Shown here: positions 1 through 8,015 of the stretch, one piece after another | Numbering within the stretch: the stretch's first letter is position 1 | Layout: each line of letters starts with the position of its first letter | Assembly: GCF_002993335.1 (NCBI RefSeq) | Contig: NZ_PVNS01000004.1 | Location: 203,219-267,218 of the forward strand | Length of the DNA: 64,000 nucleotides | From: Alkalicoccus urumqiensis | GTDB taxonomy: Bacteria; Bacillota; Bacilli; Bacillales; Salisediminibacteriaceae | Direction of reading: 5' to 3' | Program-made: the position numbers and the translations under genes | The notes under the pieces: generated by a model | Seen by the model: the letters and a program-made list of their open reading frames with translations, nothing else | Told to the model about the DNA's origin: nothing | Database searches by the model: none

Positions 1-553
1 GAAAGTCGATCCCGACACCGATCTCCCAGCCGGCATGTTCCCGTATCGAAGCAATTCTCGCAGCGGCTTCATCAATTTTAGCGTAGGAATCGAGGTACTG
101 CATTTCTTCGGTGGCGTTCATTTTCACCGCGGTAAATCCTTCTTCCTGAAGGGCGGCCGCCTGTTTCCCGACGTCCTGCGGGCGGTCACCGCCGATCCAG
201 GAGTAGACCCGGATATTTTCTCGGACTGCACCGCCGAGAAGCTCGTAGACAGGCGCGTCGAAATACTTTCCTTTAATATCCCACAGTGCCTGATCGATGC
301 CGGAAATGGCACTCATCAGAATCGGTCCGCCCCGGTAAAAACCGCCGCGGTAAAGAACGTTCCAGTGATCTTCTATTGGAAGCGGATCTTTTCCGATCAA
401 ATACTCCGCCATTTCCTCCACCGCCGCTTTTACCGTTGCCGCACGTCCTTCGATCACCGGTTCACCCCAGCCGGAAATGCCTTCATCCGTTTCGATTTTG
501 ACAAAGCACCACCGCGGCGGCACGAGAAAACATTCCACATTGGTTATTTTCAT
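1..553 (-). CDS. dgoD: D-galactonate dehydratase family protein, C-terminus beyond the window edge
   Basis: This is the N-terminal 184 residues of an enolase-superfamily dehydratase. The start is ATG at 553, overlapping the aldolase stop as ATGA, so the two are translationally coupled. The N-terminal capping domain ([20 protein letters not shown], then GISGWGEP and GRAATV) and the stretch [20 protein letters not shown] followed by QALWDIKG are characteristic of DgoD, which removes water from D-galactonate to give 2-keto-3-deoxygalactonate. The catalytic barrel residues lie mostly outside the window. Neighbouring aldolase and sugar-acid kinase genes complete a hexonate pathway. A related aldonate dehydratase cannot be excluded without the C-terminus. 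Confidence 0.88.
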   Translation of the reverse strand, partial: MKITNVECFLVPPRWCFVKIETDEGISGWGEPVIEGRAATVKAAVEEMAEYLIGKDPLPIEDHWNVLYRGGFYRGGPILMSAISGIDQALWDIKGKYFDAPVYELLGGAVRENIRVYSWIGGDRPQDVGKQAAALQEEGFTAVKMNATEEMQYLDSYAKIDEAAARIASIREHAGWEIGVGIDF

Positions 554-1203
554 TTAATTTCCCCCGCTTTCATCCAGTCATCTACTGCCTGACGGTACCG
601 TGCCGCTTCCTGACGGATTGTCTCCGGATCGTCTTTGTCCGCTCCGCGGATAAGGCTCGTGCCAAGACCGACCGCACACGCGCCGGCATCAAGAAATTCT
701 GTCATATTGGAGAGCCTGACGCCGCCGGTCGGCATCAGCTTCACATGCGGGAGCGGCCCCTGCATCGCTTTAAAAAAGCTCGTGCCAACCTGATCTGCCG
801 GGAATACTTTAATAATATCCGCCCCTGCACGAAGCGCGGTTGTAATTTCTGTCGGCGTAATGGCACCCGGGATCGAAACAACGCCGCGGCTCACCGCCGT
901 TTTGATCGTCTCCTCCCACGTATCCGGGGAAAAAATAAACTGTGCGCCGGCATCCACCATCGCGTCCGCCTGCGCTCCGTCAAGAACGGTGCCGGCGCCG
1001 ACAACGGCACGGTCTCCCACACGTTCGACAGCTTCCCGTACCATTCCCGCGGCATCCGGGGAATCAGCGGTAATTTCCATCGTCGTGACACCGCCGTCCG
1101 CAAGCGCCTCTACGACCCGGCCGATCGTGTCCGGACGGTGGCCGCGGATGACCGCAACGAGCTTCGTCTCCAATACATGCTCCAGAACCTGCTGCTTATC
1201 CAT
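550..1203 (-). CDS. eda: 2-keto-3-deoxy-6-phosphogluconate/-galactonate aldolase
   Basis: A class I aldolase of 217 residues, the usual size of the KDPG/KHG family. It should cleave the phosphorylated 2-keto-3-deoxy sugar acid into pyruvate and glyceraldehyde 3-phosphate in the cytoplasm. Visible family signatures are VAVIRGH near the start, TTMEIT (catalytic Glu), GAGTVLD, the FSPD segment, the Schiff-base lysine in [12 protein letters not shown], and [11 protein letters not shown]. It lies one base after the kinase stop and overlaps dgoD by four bases, so all three are one operon. Whether the substrate is the gluconate or galactonate isomer cannot be told from sequence. Confidence 0.9.
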   Translation of the reverse strand: MDKQQVLEHVLETKLVAVIRGHRPDTIGRVVEALADGGVTTMEITADSPDAAGMVREAVERVGDRAVVGAGTVLDGAQADAMVDAGAQFIFSPDTWEETIKTAVSRGVVSIPGAITPTEITTALRAGADIIKVFPADQVGTSFFKAMQGPLPHVKLMPTGGVRLSNMTEFLDAGACAVGLGTSLIRGADKDDPETIRQEAARYRQAVDDWMKAGEIK

Positions 1204-1204
1204 G

Positions 1205-2140
1205 TTATCGCCTCACATCTCTAGAATCTGACTCCGCAAGCTCCCGTCGATCCGGAAGCCCTTCTACATCACCCTTTACCTGCACAACAAACGAGGCCGT
1301 CTGATGTCCGCGCGCTGCTGCTTCTGCCGGCGTCATGCCATCGAGAAGCCCCGACAGAAAGCCGGCACAGAACGCATCCCCTGCACCGACGGGATCCACA
1401 ACCTCCACTTCGCTGCCTTCCACCTGCTCCACATCTGTTTCCGTCACGAGAAGCGCTCCCGCCCCGGTCTTGACTACCGCCAGGTGACAGCCGAGCGCCA
1501 GACACGCCCTGCCGATTTCCTCGGGATCACGTGTGCCGAACAGCACCTCGCCGTCATCCACGCCTGGAAGCGCGATATCCGTATAGCCGAGCAGCTCCTT
1601 CAACACCGGCACCGCCTCTTCCTTCTTCCACAGCTTCAGACGAAGGTTCGGATCCATCACTACACGGACACCCATCCGGGAAGCGGTCTTCACCGCGTCC
1701 AGCACCGCCTCCCTGCAGGAGACACTCAAGGCTGGCGTTATCCCGGTCATGTGGAAAAACGACGCTCCTTTCAGCGCTTTTTCGGAAACGATGCCCGGCG
1801 CCATCCTGCTTGCAGCGGAACCGTGGCGGTAATACTGGACGCTCATGGAGCCGGCCTTCCGGTATTCTTTAAAATAAATGCCTGTCGGCGCCTCCGGATC
1901 CCGCTCCACAAAAGACGTATCCACACCCTCTCCCCGCAGAAAGCGGAGCAGTGCTTCACCGAATTCGTCCTCGCCAACACGGCTGATCCAGCGTGCCTGA
2001 TGTCCAAGCTTGGCCAGCCCGGCAGCGACATTCGATTCCGCTCCGCCGAAGGACCGGCTGTAATTCTGTACGTAACGGAGCTGCCCGGACTTTTCCGGTG
2101 TGAACAGCGCCATCGACTCTCCCATCGTTACAACATCCAT
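1205..2140 (-). CDS. kdgK: 2-keto-3-deoxygluconate kinase, PfkB family
   Basis: A 311-residue ribokinase/PfkB-type sugar kinase. It begins MDVVTMGESMALFTPE, has the first PfkB signature around GGAESNVAAGLAKLG (residues 32-46) and the second, DPVGAGDAFCAGFLSGLL, near residue 250, with the catalytic Asp in GAGDAF. It would phosphorylate the 2-keto-3-deoxy sugar acid made by the dehydratase, providing the aldolase substrate. It is the first gene of the operon, with a GGAGGG ribosome site just upstream and two palindromic operator candidates in the 111-bp leader. Galactonate pathways often use an unrelated DgoK kinase, so a PfkB enzyme here suggests relaxed or gluconate-type use. Confidence 0.88.
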   Translation of the reverse strand: MDVVTMGESMALFTPEKSGQLRYVQNYSRSFGGAESNVAAGLAKLGHQARWISRVGEDEFGEALLRFLRGEGVDTSFVERDPEAPTGIYFKEYRKAGSMSVQYYRHGSAASRMAPGIVSEKALKGASFFHMTGITPALSVSCREAVLDAVKTASRMGVRVVMDPNLRLKLWKKEEAVPVLKELLGYTDIALPGVDDGEVLFGTRDPEEIGRACLALGCHLAVVKTGAGALLVTETDVEQVEGSEVEVVDPVGAGDAFCAGFLSGLLDGMTPAEAAARGHQTASFVVQVKGDVEGLPDRRELAESDSRDVRR

Positions 2141-2156
2141 CTGTCACCCTCCATTG

Positions 2157-2191
2157 TTCCGTATTGTGGAACGTCGTTTCATTATTGAAAC
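2157..2191. promoter_or_regulatory. Two palindromic operator candidates upstream of kdgK
   Basis: TTCCGTATTGTGGAA (2157-2171) is a near-perfect palindrome with the TTCC/GGAA ends typical of IclR-family operators. GTTTCATTATTGAAAC (2176-2191) has perfect 6-bp arms. Both lie between the iclR stop and the kdgK start, overlapping the likely -10 region read on the minus strand (a TTGTAA hexamer lies 17 bp before TTCAAT). The adjacent IclR-type protein is the obvious ligand; this is inferred from position. Confidence 0.6.
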
Positions 2192-2251
2192 AAAAAATAA
2201 AAGCGATTACAAAAAGCGTAGCGGAAAACGTCTCCGGAATCAAGCGTCCAT

Positions 2252-3010
2252 TTAACCAAACGTCGTTTTTCCAAGAGACGCACTAATTCCGGCCGCCGTC
2301 TGTCGTATCAGCGGAGCAAGTTCATTTTCCAGCCGTTCGGTAGTGACGCGCGAAACCGGACCGGAAACGCTGACTGCTCCAAGCGGACGGCCTTCGGCAT
2401 CTTCAATGACGGCTGCTGCGCACTGAATGCCTTCTTCATGTTCCTCCCGGTCGAAAGAAACACCTTCGCCGGCAATTTGCTTAAGCTCCTGCCGGAAGCT
2501 TTCGCCTGTCGTGATCGTAGCCGGTGTAAACGACGTTAGTCCGTTCTTGATCACTCGATCCACGACCTCCGCGTCCCCCGCTGCGAGGAGCGCTTTTCCG
2601 ACACCGGTGCAGTGCATCGGAGCACGCTTTCCGATACGGGAATACATGCGGAGGGTGTGACGGCTCTCCACTTTATCGATGTAGACGACTTCGGTTCCTT
2701 CCTGCACGCACAGGTGGACAACTTCCCCAGTCTGTTCCGCAAGTGCTTCGAGATGCTCCTGCGCAGCACTCCGAAGATCAAGCGACTCCTGCACCGCCGA
2801 GGCAAGCTGGAGCAGATGCAGACCGAGGAGATAGTGCTCCTGATCGGCGGTGCGGCGGACCATTCCTTCTTCCTCGAGCGACCGGAGCAGACGGTGGACC
2901 GTACTTTTCGGAAGCGCCAGCTCTTCCGAGAGCGCCGTGACCCCGGCGCCTTTCGGGTACAATTCGAGACACTTTAACAGCTGCAGTGCCCGATGGACAG
3001 ACTGAACCAT
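2252..3010 (-). CDS. IclR family transcriptional regulator of the hexonate operon
   Basis: A 252-residue IclR protein. The winged helix is at residues 1-65 (VHRALQLLKCLELYP, then LPKSTVHRLLRSLEEEGMV), followed by the effector domain with the HLCVQEGTEVVYIDKVES strand, HCTGVGKALLA and the C-terminal SVSGPVSRV. Such proteins usually repress sugar-acid catabolic genes and bind a pathway intermediate such as 2-keto-3-deoxygluconate (KdgR type). It is transcribed toward kdgK, and two palindromes sit in the gap between them. It is separated by only 15 bp from the small membrane protein upstream. Confidence 0.88.
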   Translation of the reverse strand: MVQSVHRALQLLKCLELYPKGAGVTALSEELALPKSTVHRLLRSLEEEGMVRRTADQEHYLLGLHLLQLASAVQESLDLRSAAQEHLEALAEQTGEVVHLCVQEGTEVVYIDKVESRHTLRMYSRIGKRAPMHCTGVGKALLAAGDAEVVDRVIKNGLTSFTPATITTGESFRQELKQIAGEGVSFDREEHEEGIQCAAAVIEDAEGRPLGAVSVSGPVSRVTTERLENELAPLIRQTAAGISASLGKTTFG

Positions 3011-3025
3011 GGCCGTTCCTCCTCT

Positions 3026-3208
3026 TTATCTTCTGGACTTCTGCAGCTGCTCGATTTTCTCCTCCATACGTGCAAGCTGCGCTTTCGTGTCGCTGGACTG
3101 CTTCTTCATCCGGCGCATCATGACAATCAACCCCGCCGTTCCGCCGATAACGAAAAGAAGGACGAACACGGAGGCCAGTTGAAACAACGCATTCATTATC
3201 TCCATCAT
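3026..3208 (-). CDS. Small single-span membrane protein with cytoplasmic coiled coil
   Basis: About 60 residues: one hydrophobic segment (LASVFVLLFVIGGTAGLIVM) followed by a basic turn and a charged helical tail (AQLARMEEKIEQL) with heptad character. A strong GGGGAGGGG ribosome site lies just before a Met-Met pair; the exact start (3208 or 3205) is uncertain. A longer upstream-extended reading of the same frame has no ribosome site and runs into the ecsB coding region, so I reject it. I do not recognise a named family. Function unknown. Confidence 0.65.
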   Translation of the reverse strand: MMEIMNALFQLASVFVLLFVIGGTAGLIVMMRRMKKQSSDTKAQLARMEEKIEQLQKSRR

Positions 3209-3249
3209 ACCCCTCCCCGATTCGAGATGTACAGAAAAAAGTGACTGTT

Positions 3250-4461
3250 TTAAGCCAGCAGGCTGGACGTGTAAAACAGATAAAGCAGCAGCGCAGCAGC
3301 TGCTCCCAGAAGGAGTCCTGCCAGCGGCTGAAACACGACGGCTCCGGTAATAAATCCGAATAAAAACACGGCAGGCGTCGTAATCAGACCGACCGCCCGG
3401 CGGAATGGACGGACTGGAAGCGAGGATGCATCCCGGCAGATCAGCTGGAAAAACGGGTGGTTTTTTGCCTCTCCAAGCACTTGATACGTCGTATGGACGA
3501 CGATGAGTGAACAGACAGGCAGAAGCACCCATTTGACCCATCCCGGCGCAGCAGCGAGCGCAATGGAAAACACAACGGTCAGCTGCAGATACAGGAAAAC
3601 ATGGGCCCTGCTCCGCAGCCACCGCTTCAACAACCATTCAAACAGACGCAGTTCCTGATTCATGTCCCGGAAAAGGGAGCCGGACTGCGTAAACAGCAGC
3701 AGCGGCTTTCTGCGCGGCTCTTTTTTCTGCTTCGTGTGGAAGCCGGAAAGCTGCAGCAGAAAGGAGGAATATTTCATCCGCTGTTCCGCCTCCCTCTGGC
3801 AGTCCTGCGGGAAGGCCCATGCCTCCTTCCGCCGGCTTTTAAGAAGCCACCATAACACCGGTAGAAACGTGAGAAAAAGGAGTGCCGCGCCGTAACTGCC
3901 GAAGAAAACAGCAGCTAGAATTGGCACGGTTAATCCGGCACGGCAGAATATGGCCACAGCCGTCCGCCGCCAGCGTTCGAAGCGGATGTCGATTTTCTGC
4001 TGGACGAGCTGGCCTGTCATCCGCAGAACAAGAACCGCCGGAAGAAATAGCAGCACTGCATACAGCGGCTCTCCCGCATATACGGTAAGTGCCGGTACGA
4101 TTACTGCCGCCGCTGAAAGAACGGCTGTCACGGACAAAAACAGACTGTAGCGGATGCCTGTTTTCTGAAGCGCCTCCCACGGTTCATCAAAACGCCGGTG
4201 AAACAGAAGATCTGCGTCCATCACCAGCCAGCGGAACGTACCGGAATGAATGACGGCTATCCATAAAAACACCGCCCGCTCCGGCGGAAGCACCGAAAAC
4301 CAGTGAGACATCTGCCCCTCCACAAACTGCCAGTAATGCCAGCCGCCGATGACCGCAGCCGGCACGACGAGGTAGAGTGCCACCGTCCAGTCAATCACCA
4401 GCCGCCACACAGACAGGTGATACGCCCATTCCTGCACGATACGCCTTTTACCCGTTTTCAC
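3250..4461 (-). CDS. ecsB: EcsB-type ABC transporter permease
   Basis: A 403-residue membrane protein with roughly eight hydrophobic segments in two groups around a basic cytoplasmic stretch (KSRRKEAWAF, then KQKKEPRRK). Length, topology and pairing with the ATPase match EcsB, the membrane half of the Ecs exporter that affects protein secretion, competence and intramembrane proteolysis in Bacillus. It begins inside the last codons of ecsA (ATGA overlap at 4458-4461). Sequence identity within EcsB is low, so the call rests partly on gene order. No EcsC gene follows. Confidence 0.85.
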   Translation of the reverse strand: MKTGKRRIVQEWAYHLSVWRLVIDWTVALYLVVPAAVIGGWHYWQFVEGQMSHWFSVLPPERAVFLWIAVIHSGTFRWLVMDADLLFHRRFDEPWEALQKTGIRYSLFLSVTAVLSAAAVIVPALTVYAGEPLYAVLLFLPAVLVLRMTGQLVQQKIDIRFERWRRTAVAIFCRAGLTVPILAAVFFGSYGAALLFLTFLPVLWWLLKSRRKEAWAFPQDCQREAEQRMKYSSFLLQLSGFHTKQKKEPRRKPLLLFTQSGSLFRDMNQELRLFEWLLKRWLRSRAHVFLYLQLTVVFSIALAAAPGWVKWVLLPVCSLIVVHTTYQVLGEAKNHPFFQLICRDASSLPVRPFRRAVGLITTPAVFLFGFITGAVVFQPLAGLLLGAAAALLLYLFYTSSLLA

Positions 4462-5165
4462 CGGCCGTGCTCCATCAGCTGCTCAAAACAGTCCAGCAGG
4501 CTCCCGTCCAGCCCGCTTTTCTTTTGAATGTCCACAAGCGGCCCCTCTGCAATCAGGCGCCCTTCATTCAGAAGCAGGAAGCGGCCGCAGATTTTCTCCG
4601 CTGTATCCAGCACGTGCGTGGACATGAGAATGCCCGCCCCTTCCTGCCGTCTCGTTTCCAATTCACGGAGAAGGTCCTTCATCGCCTTCGGATCCAGTCC
4701 GATAAACGGTTCATCAATAATGTACAGATCCGGCCTCATCAGCAGCGCAAGAAGGATCATAAGCTTCTGCTGCATCCCCTTGGAAAACGACGCCGGGTAG
4801 TGATGCCGTTTTTCCGAAAGGCGGAACAGGGAAAGCAGCCGGTCCGTCTCCACGTCGACCGCTGTTCCTTCCAAACCGGTGACCGCTTTTAAAAATTCAA
4901 TGTGCTCATGGAGAGTGAGATCGTCGAAGAACAGCGGATGTTCCGGAATGAACGCTAATTTCTCCGGAGCCGGCAGGACGACTTCCCCTTCTATGTACGC
5001 CAGCTGACCGAGAAGCACGTTCATGATCGTGCTCTTGCCGGCGCCATTCGGACCGAGGAGCCCGACCCACTCACCCGGCTCCACGGAAAAAGTAACGTCG
5101 TGGATAATCGTTTCGCTTTTCGTATAGCCCCCGCTCACCTTCTCCAGTTTCAGCACCTCTGCCAC
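4458..5165 (-). CDS. ecsA: EcsA-type ABC transporter ATP-binding protein
   Basis: A 235-residue ATPase with Walker A GPNGAGKST (about residue 38), Q-loop region, signature FSKGMQQK, Walker B LYIIDEPFIGLDP and switch His in MSTHVLD. The GGYTKSE start and PASFSKGMQQKLM signature resemble EcsA rather than multidrug ATPases. It would energise EcsB at the inner face of the membrane. The gene starts in front of a 460-bp intergenic region that contains phased array A, so its promoter must lie within about 150 bp downstream of the array. Confidence 0.88.
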   Translation of the reverse strand: MAEVLKLEKVSGGYTKSETIIHDVTFSVEPGEWVGLLGPNGAGKSTIMNVLLGQLAYIEGEVVLPAPEKLAFIPEHPLFFDDLTLHEHIEFLKAVTGLEGTAVDVETDRLLSLFRLSEKRHHYPASFSKGMQQKLMILLALLMRPDLYIIDEPFIGLDPKAMKDLLRELETRRQEGAGILMSTHVLDTAEKICGRFLLLNEGRLIAEGPLVDIQKKSGLDGSLLDCFEQLMEHGR

Positions 5166-5311
5166 TTCCTTTTTATCCCAGTATACATTCAGTGTAGCAG
5201 AATATACCGGTCGAAACCAGCGCGTCTGCGGCTTTTTGAGGCTTCGGGTTTAGTTAATAGGTTCAGCTGCAATGCCGCTGCAGTTATGATCAGCCGACTG
5301 GATTCAGAACG

Positions 5312-5498
5312 GACCGCCATGGCAGAGGTTGAGACCGCAACGCCATCTTTTCAGACCGCCACATGAGCCGGAAAGACCGCCATACCGCAAGTGGATCGCC
5401 ACACTACGCCATCAGACCGCCATAACAGCGTCGAAGATCGCCACACGTTACCTCCACACCGCCACACGCCGCACGAAGACCGCAACGATACCGAACGG
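5312..5498 (+). repeat. Phased repeat array A: nine units, 21-bp period with one 19-bp step
   Basis: The motif GAYCGCMA (next bases mostly YR) starts at 5312, 5333, 5354, 5375, 5394, 5415, 5436, 5457 and 5478. The steps are 21, 21, 21, 19, 21, 21, 21, 21. The remaining 11-13 bases of each unit are variable. Unit 8 begins with C (CACCGCCACA) and unit 9 has GCAA, exactly as in array B. The array lies in the gap between ecsA and the acyl-CoA ligase, both on the minus strand, and reads on the plus strand. The 19-bp step disrupts any heptapeptide frame, so protein coding is unlikely. Confidence 0.9.
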
Positions 5499-5529
5499 AT
5501 TAGAAAACTCCCGCTGCACTGCGGCGAAA

Positions 5530-5570
5530 CAAAAAAACGGGTGCTTCCACTTCAGGACAGCACCCGTTCC
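5530..5570 (-). terminator. Rho-independent terminator after the acyl-CoA ligase
   Basis: Read on the minus strand, ACGGGTGCT pairs with AGCACCCGT and is followed by a run of seven T. It lies about 60 bp past the ligase stop and separates that gene from array A. Confidence 0.8.
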
Positions 5571-5629
5571 TTCTATTATAGCTCCTGGTCCTCGACACAC
5601 GAACAGCCGGCGTCTGTACTTACACCTTA

Positions 5630-7243
5630 TCAGCTCTGCTGATTTTCATAATGCGCCTGTACCTGGTCCCGGAGTGCCCGCTTCAAAAACTTCCCGACAG
5701 ATGTTTTCGGAATTTCATCCATGAAAATAACATCATCCGGAAGCCACCACTTGGCAAAGCGTGGTGCGAGAAAATCAAGCAGCTCCTGCTGATCCGCCTG
5801 TTTTCCTTCATGAAGCACGACGCAGGCAACCGGGCGCTCCTGCCACTCCGGATCCGGCACGGCAACAACGGACGCCTCAAACACTGCTTCGTGCGCCATA
5901 AGGGCATTTTCCAGATCCACTGACGAAATCCATTCGCCGCCGCTTTTAATCAGATCCTTCGTCCGGTCCACGATCTTGATGACGCCCTCTTCATCGACCG
6001 TACAGACGTCTCCCGTGTGGAGCCAGCCATCCCGGAACGTATCCTCCGTCCGCTCATCCCGGTCGTATTCATCTGCAATCCACGGCCCGCGGAGAAGCAG
6101 TTCACCCATCTCTTCATCATCCCAGGCGACTTCACCGCTGCCGCCGACGACTTTCATTTCCAGCCCCGGCACGAGCAGTCCCTGCTTCGACCGGATATCC
6201 AGTTTTTCTTCCTTGGAAAGTTTTTCCTGATAGCTCTTCAGCCGCGACACGGTCGCAAGCGGACTTGTCTCCGTCATGCCGTATGCATGGAGAAACGGTA
6301 CGCCGTACTTCTCCTCAAACGTCTCAATCATTCCGCGCGGCGCAGCCGAACCGCCGCAGATCACCGCCCGCAGCCGTGACAGATCATAGTCTCCCTGCTC
6401 CAATTCCCGGAGCAGCGCCAGCCAGATCGTCGGCACCCCTGCAGTCACCGTCACTTTCTCCTCCGACAGAAGCGACGCCAGAAGGTCCGGCGTAAACCGA
6501 GGCCCCGGCATCACCTGCGTGGAGCCCATCCATACCGACGCATACGGAATACCCCACGCATTCACATGGAACATCGGCACGACCGCCATCACCGTATCCG
6601 ACTCCGACACCGCCGCCGAATCCGCAAGCGACAGACTCATGCTGTGCAGCACCGTCGACCGGTGCGTATACACCACGCCCTTCGGATTTCCTGTCGTCGC
6701 CGACGTAAAGCACATTCCCGCCGGCATCTCCTCCGTCAGGTCCTCCGGGAAAACGAACGCCGGATCCCCGGACGCAATCCACTCCTCATACGAGTACACA
6801 TGCTTCATTTTCGTCTCCGGCACGTCCTTATCGGTCATCACGACGACCGCTTCCACCGTCGTCAGCTGATCGTACACTGCTTCGACGAGCGGGAGAACAT
6901 CATCGTCCACGAACAGAATCCGGTCTTCGGCGTGATTAATAATATAAACTACATGTTCCGGCGACAGACGGATATTAATGGTATGTACGACCGCCCCGAT
7001 CCCCGGCACCCCAAAGTACAGCTCCAGATGGCGGTGGTGGTTCCAGGCAAGCGTCCCGATTTTATCCCCGTGACCGATCCCCGCCTGCTGCAGCCGGTCC
7101 GCAAGCTGTCTCGTCCGCCTGCCGATCTCTTTGTACGTGAGCCGCTGCACCCCGCCGCCGGTTCGCGAAACAACCTCTTTCTTTGGAAAAAAACGCTCCG
7201 CCCGCTCGAGCATCGACGGAATTAATAGATCCCCTTTCATCAT
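5630..7243 (-). CDS. Fatty acid/acyl-CoA ligase (AMP-forming), AlkK type
   Basis: About 537 residues of the ANL adenylating superfamily. Seen are the P-loop-like A3 motif (TSATTGNPKGV), the adenylate-binding HAYGMTETSP, the A7/A8 region (GWLHTGDVCTVDEEG, then IVDRTKDLIKSGGEWIS) and the C-terminal acylation lysine context (PKTSVGKFLKR). The N-terminus with WNHHRHLELYFGVPGIG, then HTINIRLSPEH, fits medium-chain or AlkK-like acyl-CoA synthetases, which activate fatty acids to CoA thioesters. A TTG at 7249 is an alternative start; I chose ATG 7243 because of its spacing from GGAGG. It stands alone between two terminators. Confidence 0.87.
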   Translation of the reverse strand: MMKGDLLIPSMLERAERFFPKKEVVSRTGGGVQRLTYKEIGRRTRQLADRLQQAGIGHGDKIGTLAWNHHRHLELYFGVPGIGAVVHTINIRLSPEHVVYIINHAEDRILFVDDDVLPLVEAVYDQLTTVEAVVVMTDKDVPETKMKHVYSYEEWIASGDPAFVFPEDLTEEMPAGMCFTSATTGNPKGVVYTHRSTVLHSMSLSLADSAAVSESDTVMAVVPMFHVNAWGIPYASVWMGSTQVMPGPRFTPDLLASLLSEEKVTVTAGVPTIWLALLRELEQGDYDLSRLRAVICGGSAAPRGMIETFEEKYGVPFLHAYGMTETSPLATVSRLKSYQEKLSKEEKLDIRSKQGLLVPGLEMKVVGGSGEVAWDDEEMGELLLRGPWIADEYDRDERTEDTFRDGWLHTGDVCTVDEEGVIKIVDRTKDLIKSGGEWISSVDLENALMAHEAVFEASVVAVPDPEWQERPVACVVLHEGKQADQQELLDFLAPRFAKWWLPDDVIFMDEIPKTSVGKFLKRALRDQVQAHYENQQS

Positions 7244-7360
7244 AGCCAATCAGCCTCCTTTTCATTCAATGTAGCATATATTGAAACCGCTTACAATGAA
7301 TGGTTGTTCATTTTTTGTTTCTTTCATCGTCAAAAACAGAAGCAGGACAGCTGTCTGAAA

Positions 7361-7398
7361 GAAAAAAGCCGAGGAATGCAGGGCATCCTCAGCTTTTC
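7361..7398 (-). terminator. Terminator after the flavin reductase gene
   Basis: On the minus strand, GCTGAGGATGC pairs imperfectly with GCATTCCTCGGC and is followed by TTTTTTC. It begins directly at the flavin reductase stop. Confidence 0.7.
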
Positions 7399-7400
7399 AT

Positions 7401-7949
7401 CTATTCCGGTTTCGTATGGGCAAACCCTTCAAACGGAAGCGTCAGCGGACCGGTCATGTAGTTGTGATCCCGTTCAGCCGACAGGTACTCAACGTTGAGC
7501 GTCTTTTTGTCCGGATGAAGCGCCTCCCCGCCTACGATATCTCCGATGGCGATGATGAAATCGCCGCTGTCGATAATCTGATGGACGCGGCATTCAAAGT
7601 AGGCGACGGCATCCTTCAAAATCGGGCAGCCGGTTTCCCGGTACATAAATTTTTCTGCGCCGAGCGCATCGACCGACTGACTGCCGGAAAAGAACTGATC
7701 GTGCAGTTCCTCCTGGTCCGCAGCAGCCATACTGAGCGCCCAGACGCCGGATTTCTGGACAATCTCTGTGCCTTCGAATTCTTTTGGAAAACACGTAATC
7801 ATCCGCGGCGGGTTATGTGACGCCTGCGTCGTCCAGCATCCGAAATGAAAATGGGCTTTTTCTTCGTCTGCAGTCGAGACCATAAACACGCCTCGGGAGC
7901 GGAGATCATAGATCGTACTGTACGGATCTTTTCCCTGTTTCGAATCCAT
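7401..7949 (-). CDS. Flavin reductase-like (FMN-binding split barrel) protein
   Basis: A 182-residue protein of the flavin-reductase-like domain family. Supporting features are the GVFMVST strand, the FHFGCWTTQASHNPPRMITC segment that lines the FMN site, SGVWALSMAA, and IAIGDIVGGEAL near the C-terminus. Members reduce flavin with NAD(P)H for a partner monooxygenase or act as stand-alone FMN oxidoreductases. No partner oxygenase is adjacent. Start ATG with an AAGGAGG ribosome site eight bases upstream. The substrate cannot be inferred. Confidence 0.8.
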   Translation of the reverse strand: MDSKQGKDPYSTIYDLRSRGVFMVSTADEEKAHFHFGCWTTQASHNPPRMITCFPKEFEGTEIVQKSGVWALSMAAADQEELHDQFFSGSQSVDALGAEKFMYRETGCPILKDAVAYFECRVHQIIDSGDFIIAIGDIVGGEALHPDKKTLNVEYLSAERDHNYMTGPLTLPFEGFAHTKPE

Positions 7950-8015
7950 TCTGCATCCTCCTTATCGTTCCGTGGTACTCCTCTACTACTTCCCGGCCGG
8001 CGTCATTTGAAACCG

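Noticed and set aside
5312..5498. CRISPR array
   Set aside because: The conserved part is about 10 bp and the period 21 bp, far below CRISPR sizes; the motif is degenerate and no cas genes are nearby.
5391..5642. Open frame across array A with repeated RHT/DRH residues, possible repeat protein
   Set aside because: Repeats arise from the 21-bp motif; the 19-bp step changes frame inside the array, there is no ribosome site, and array B gives different peptides for the same motif.
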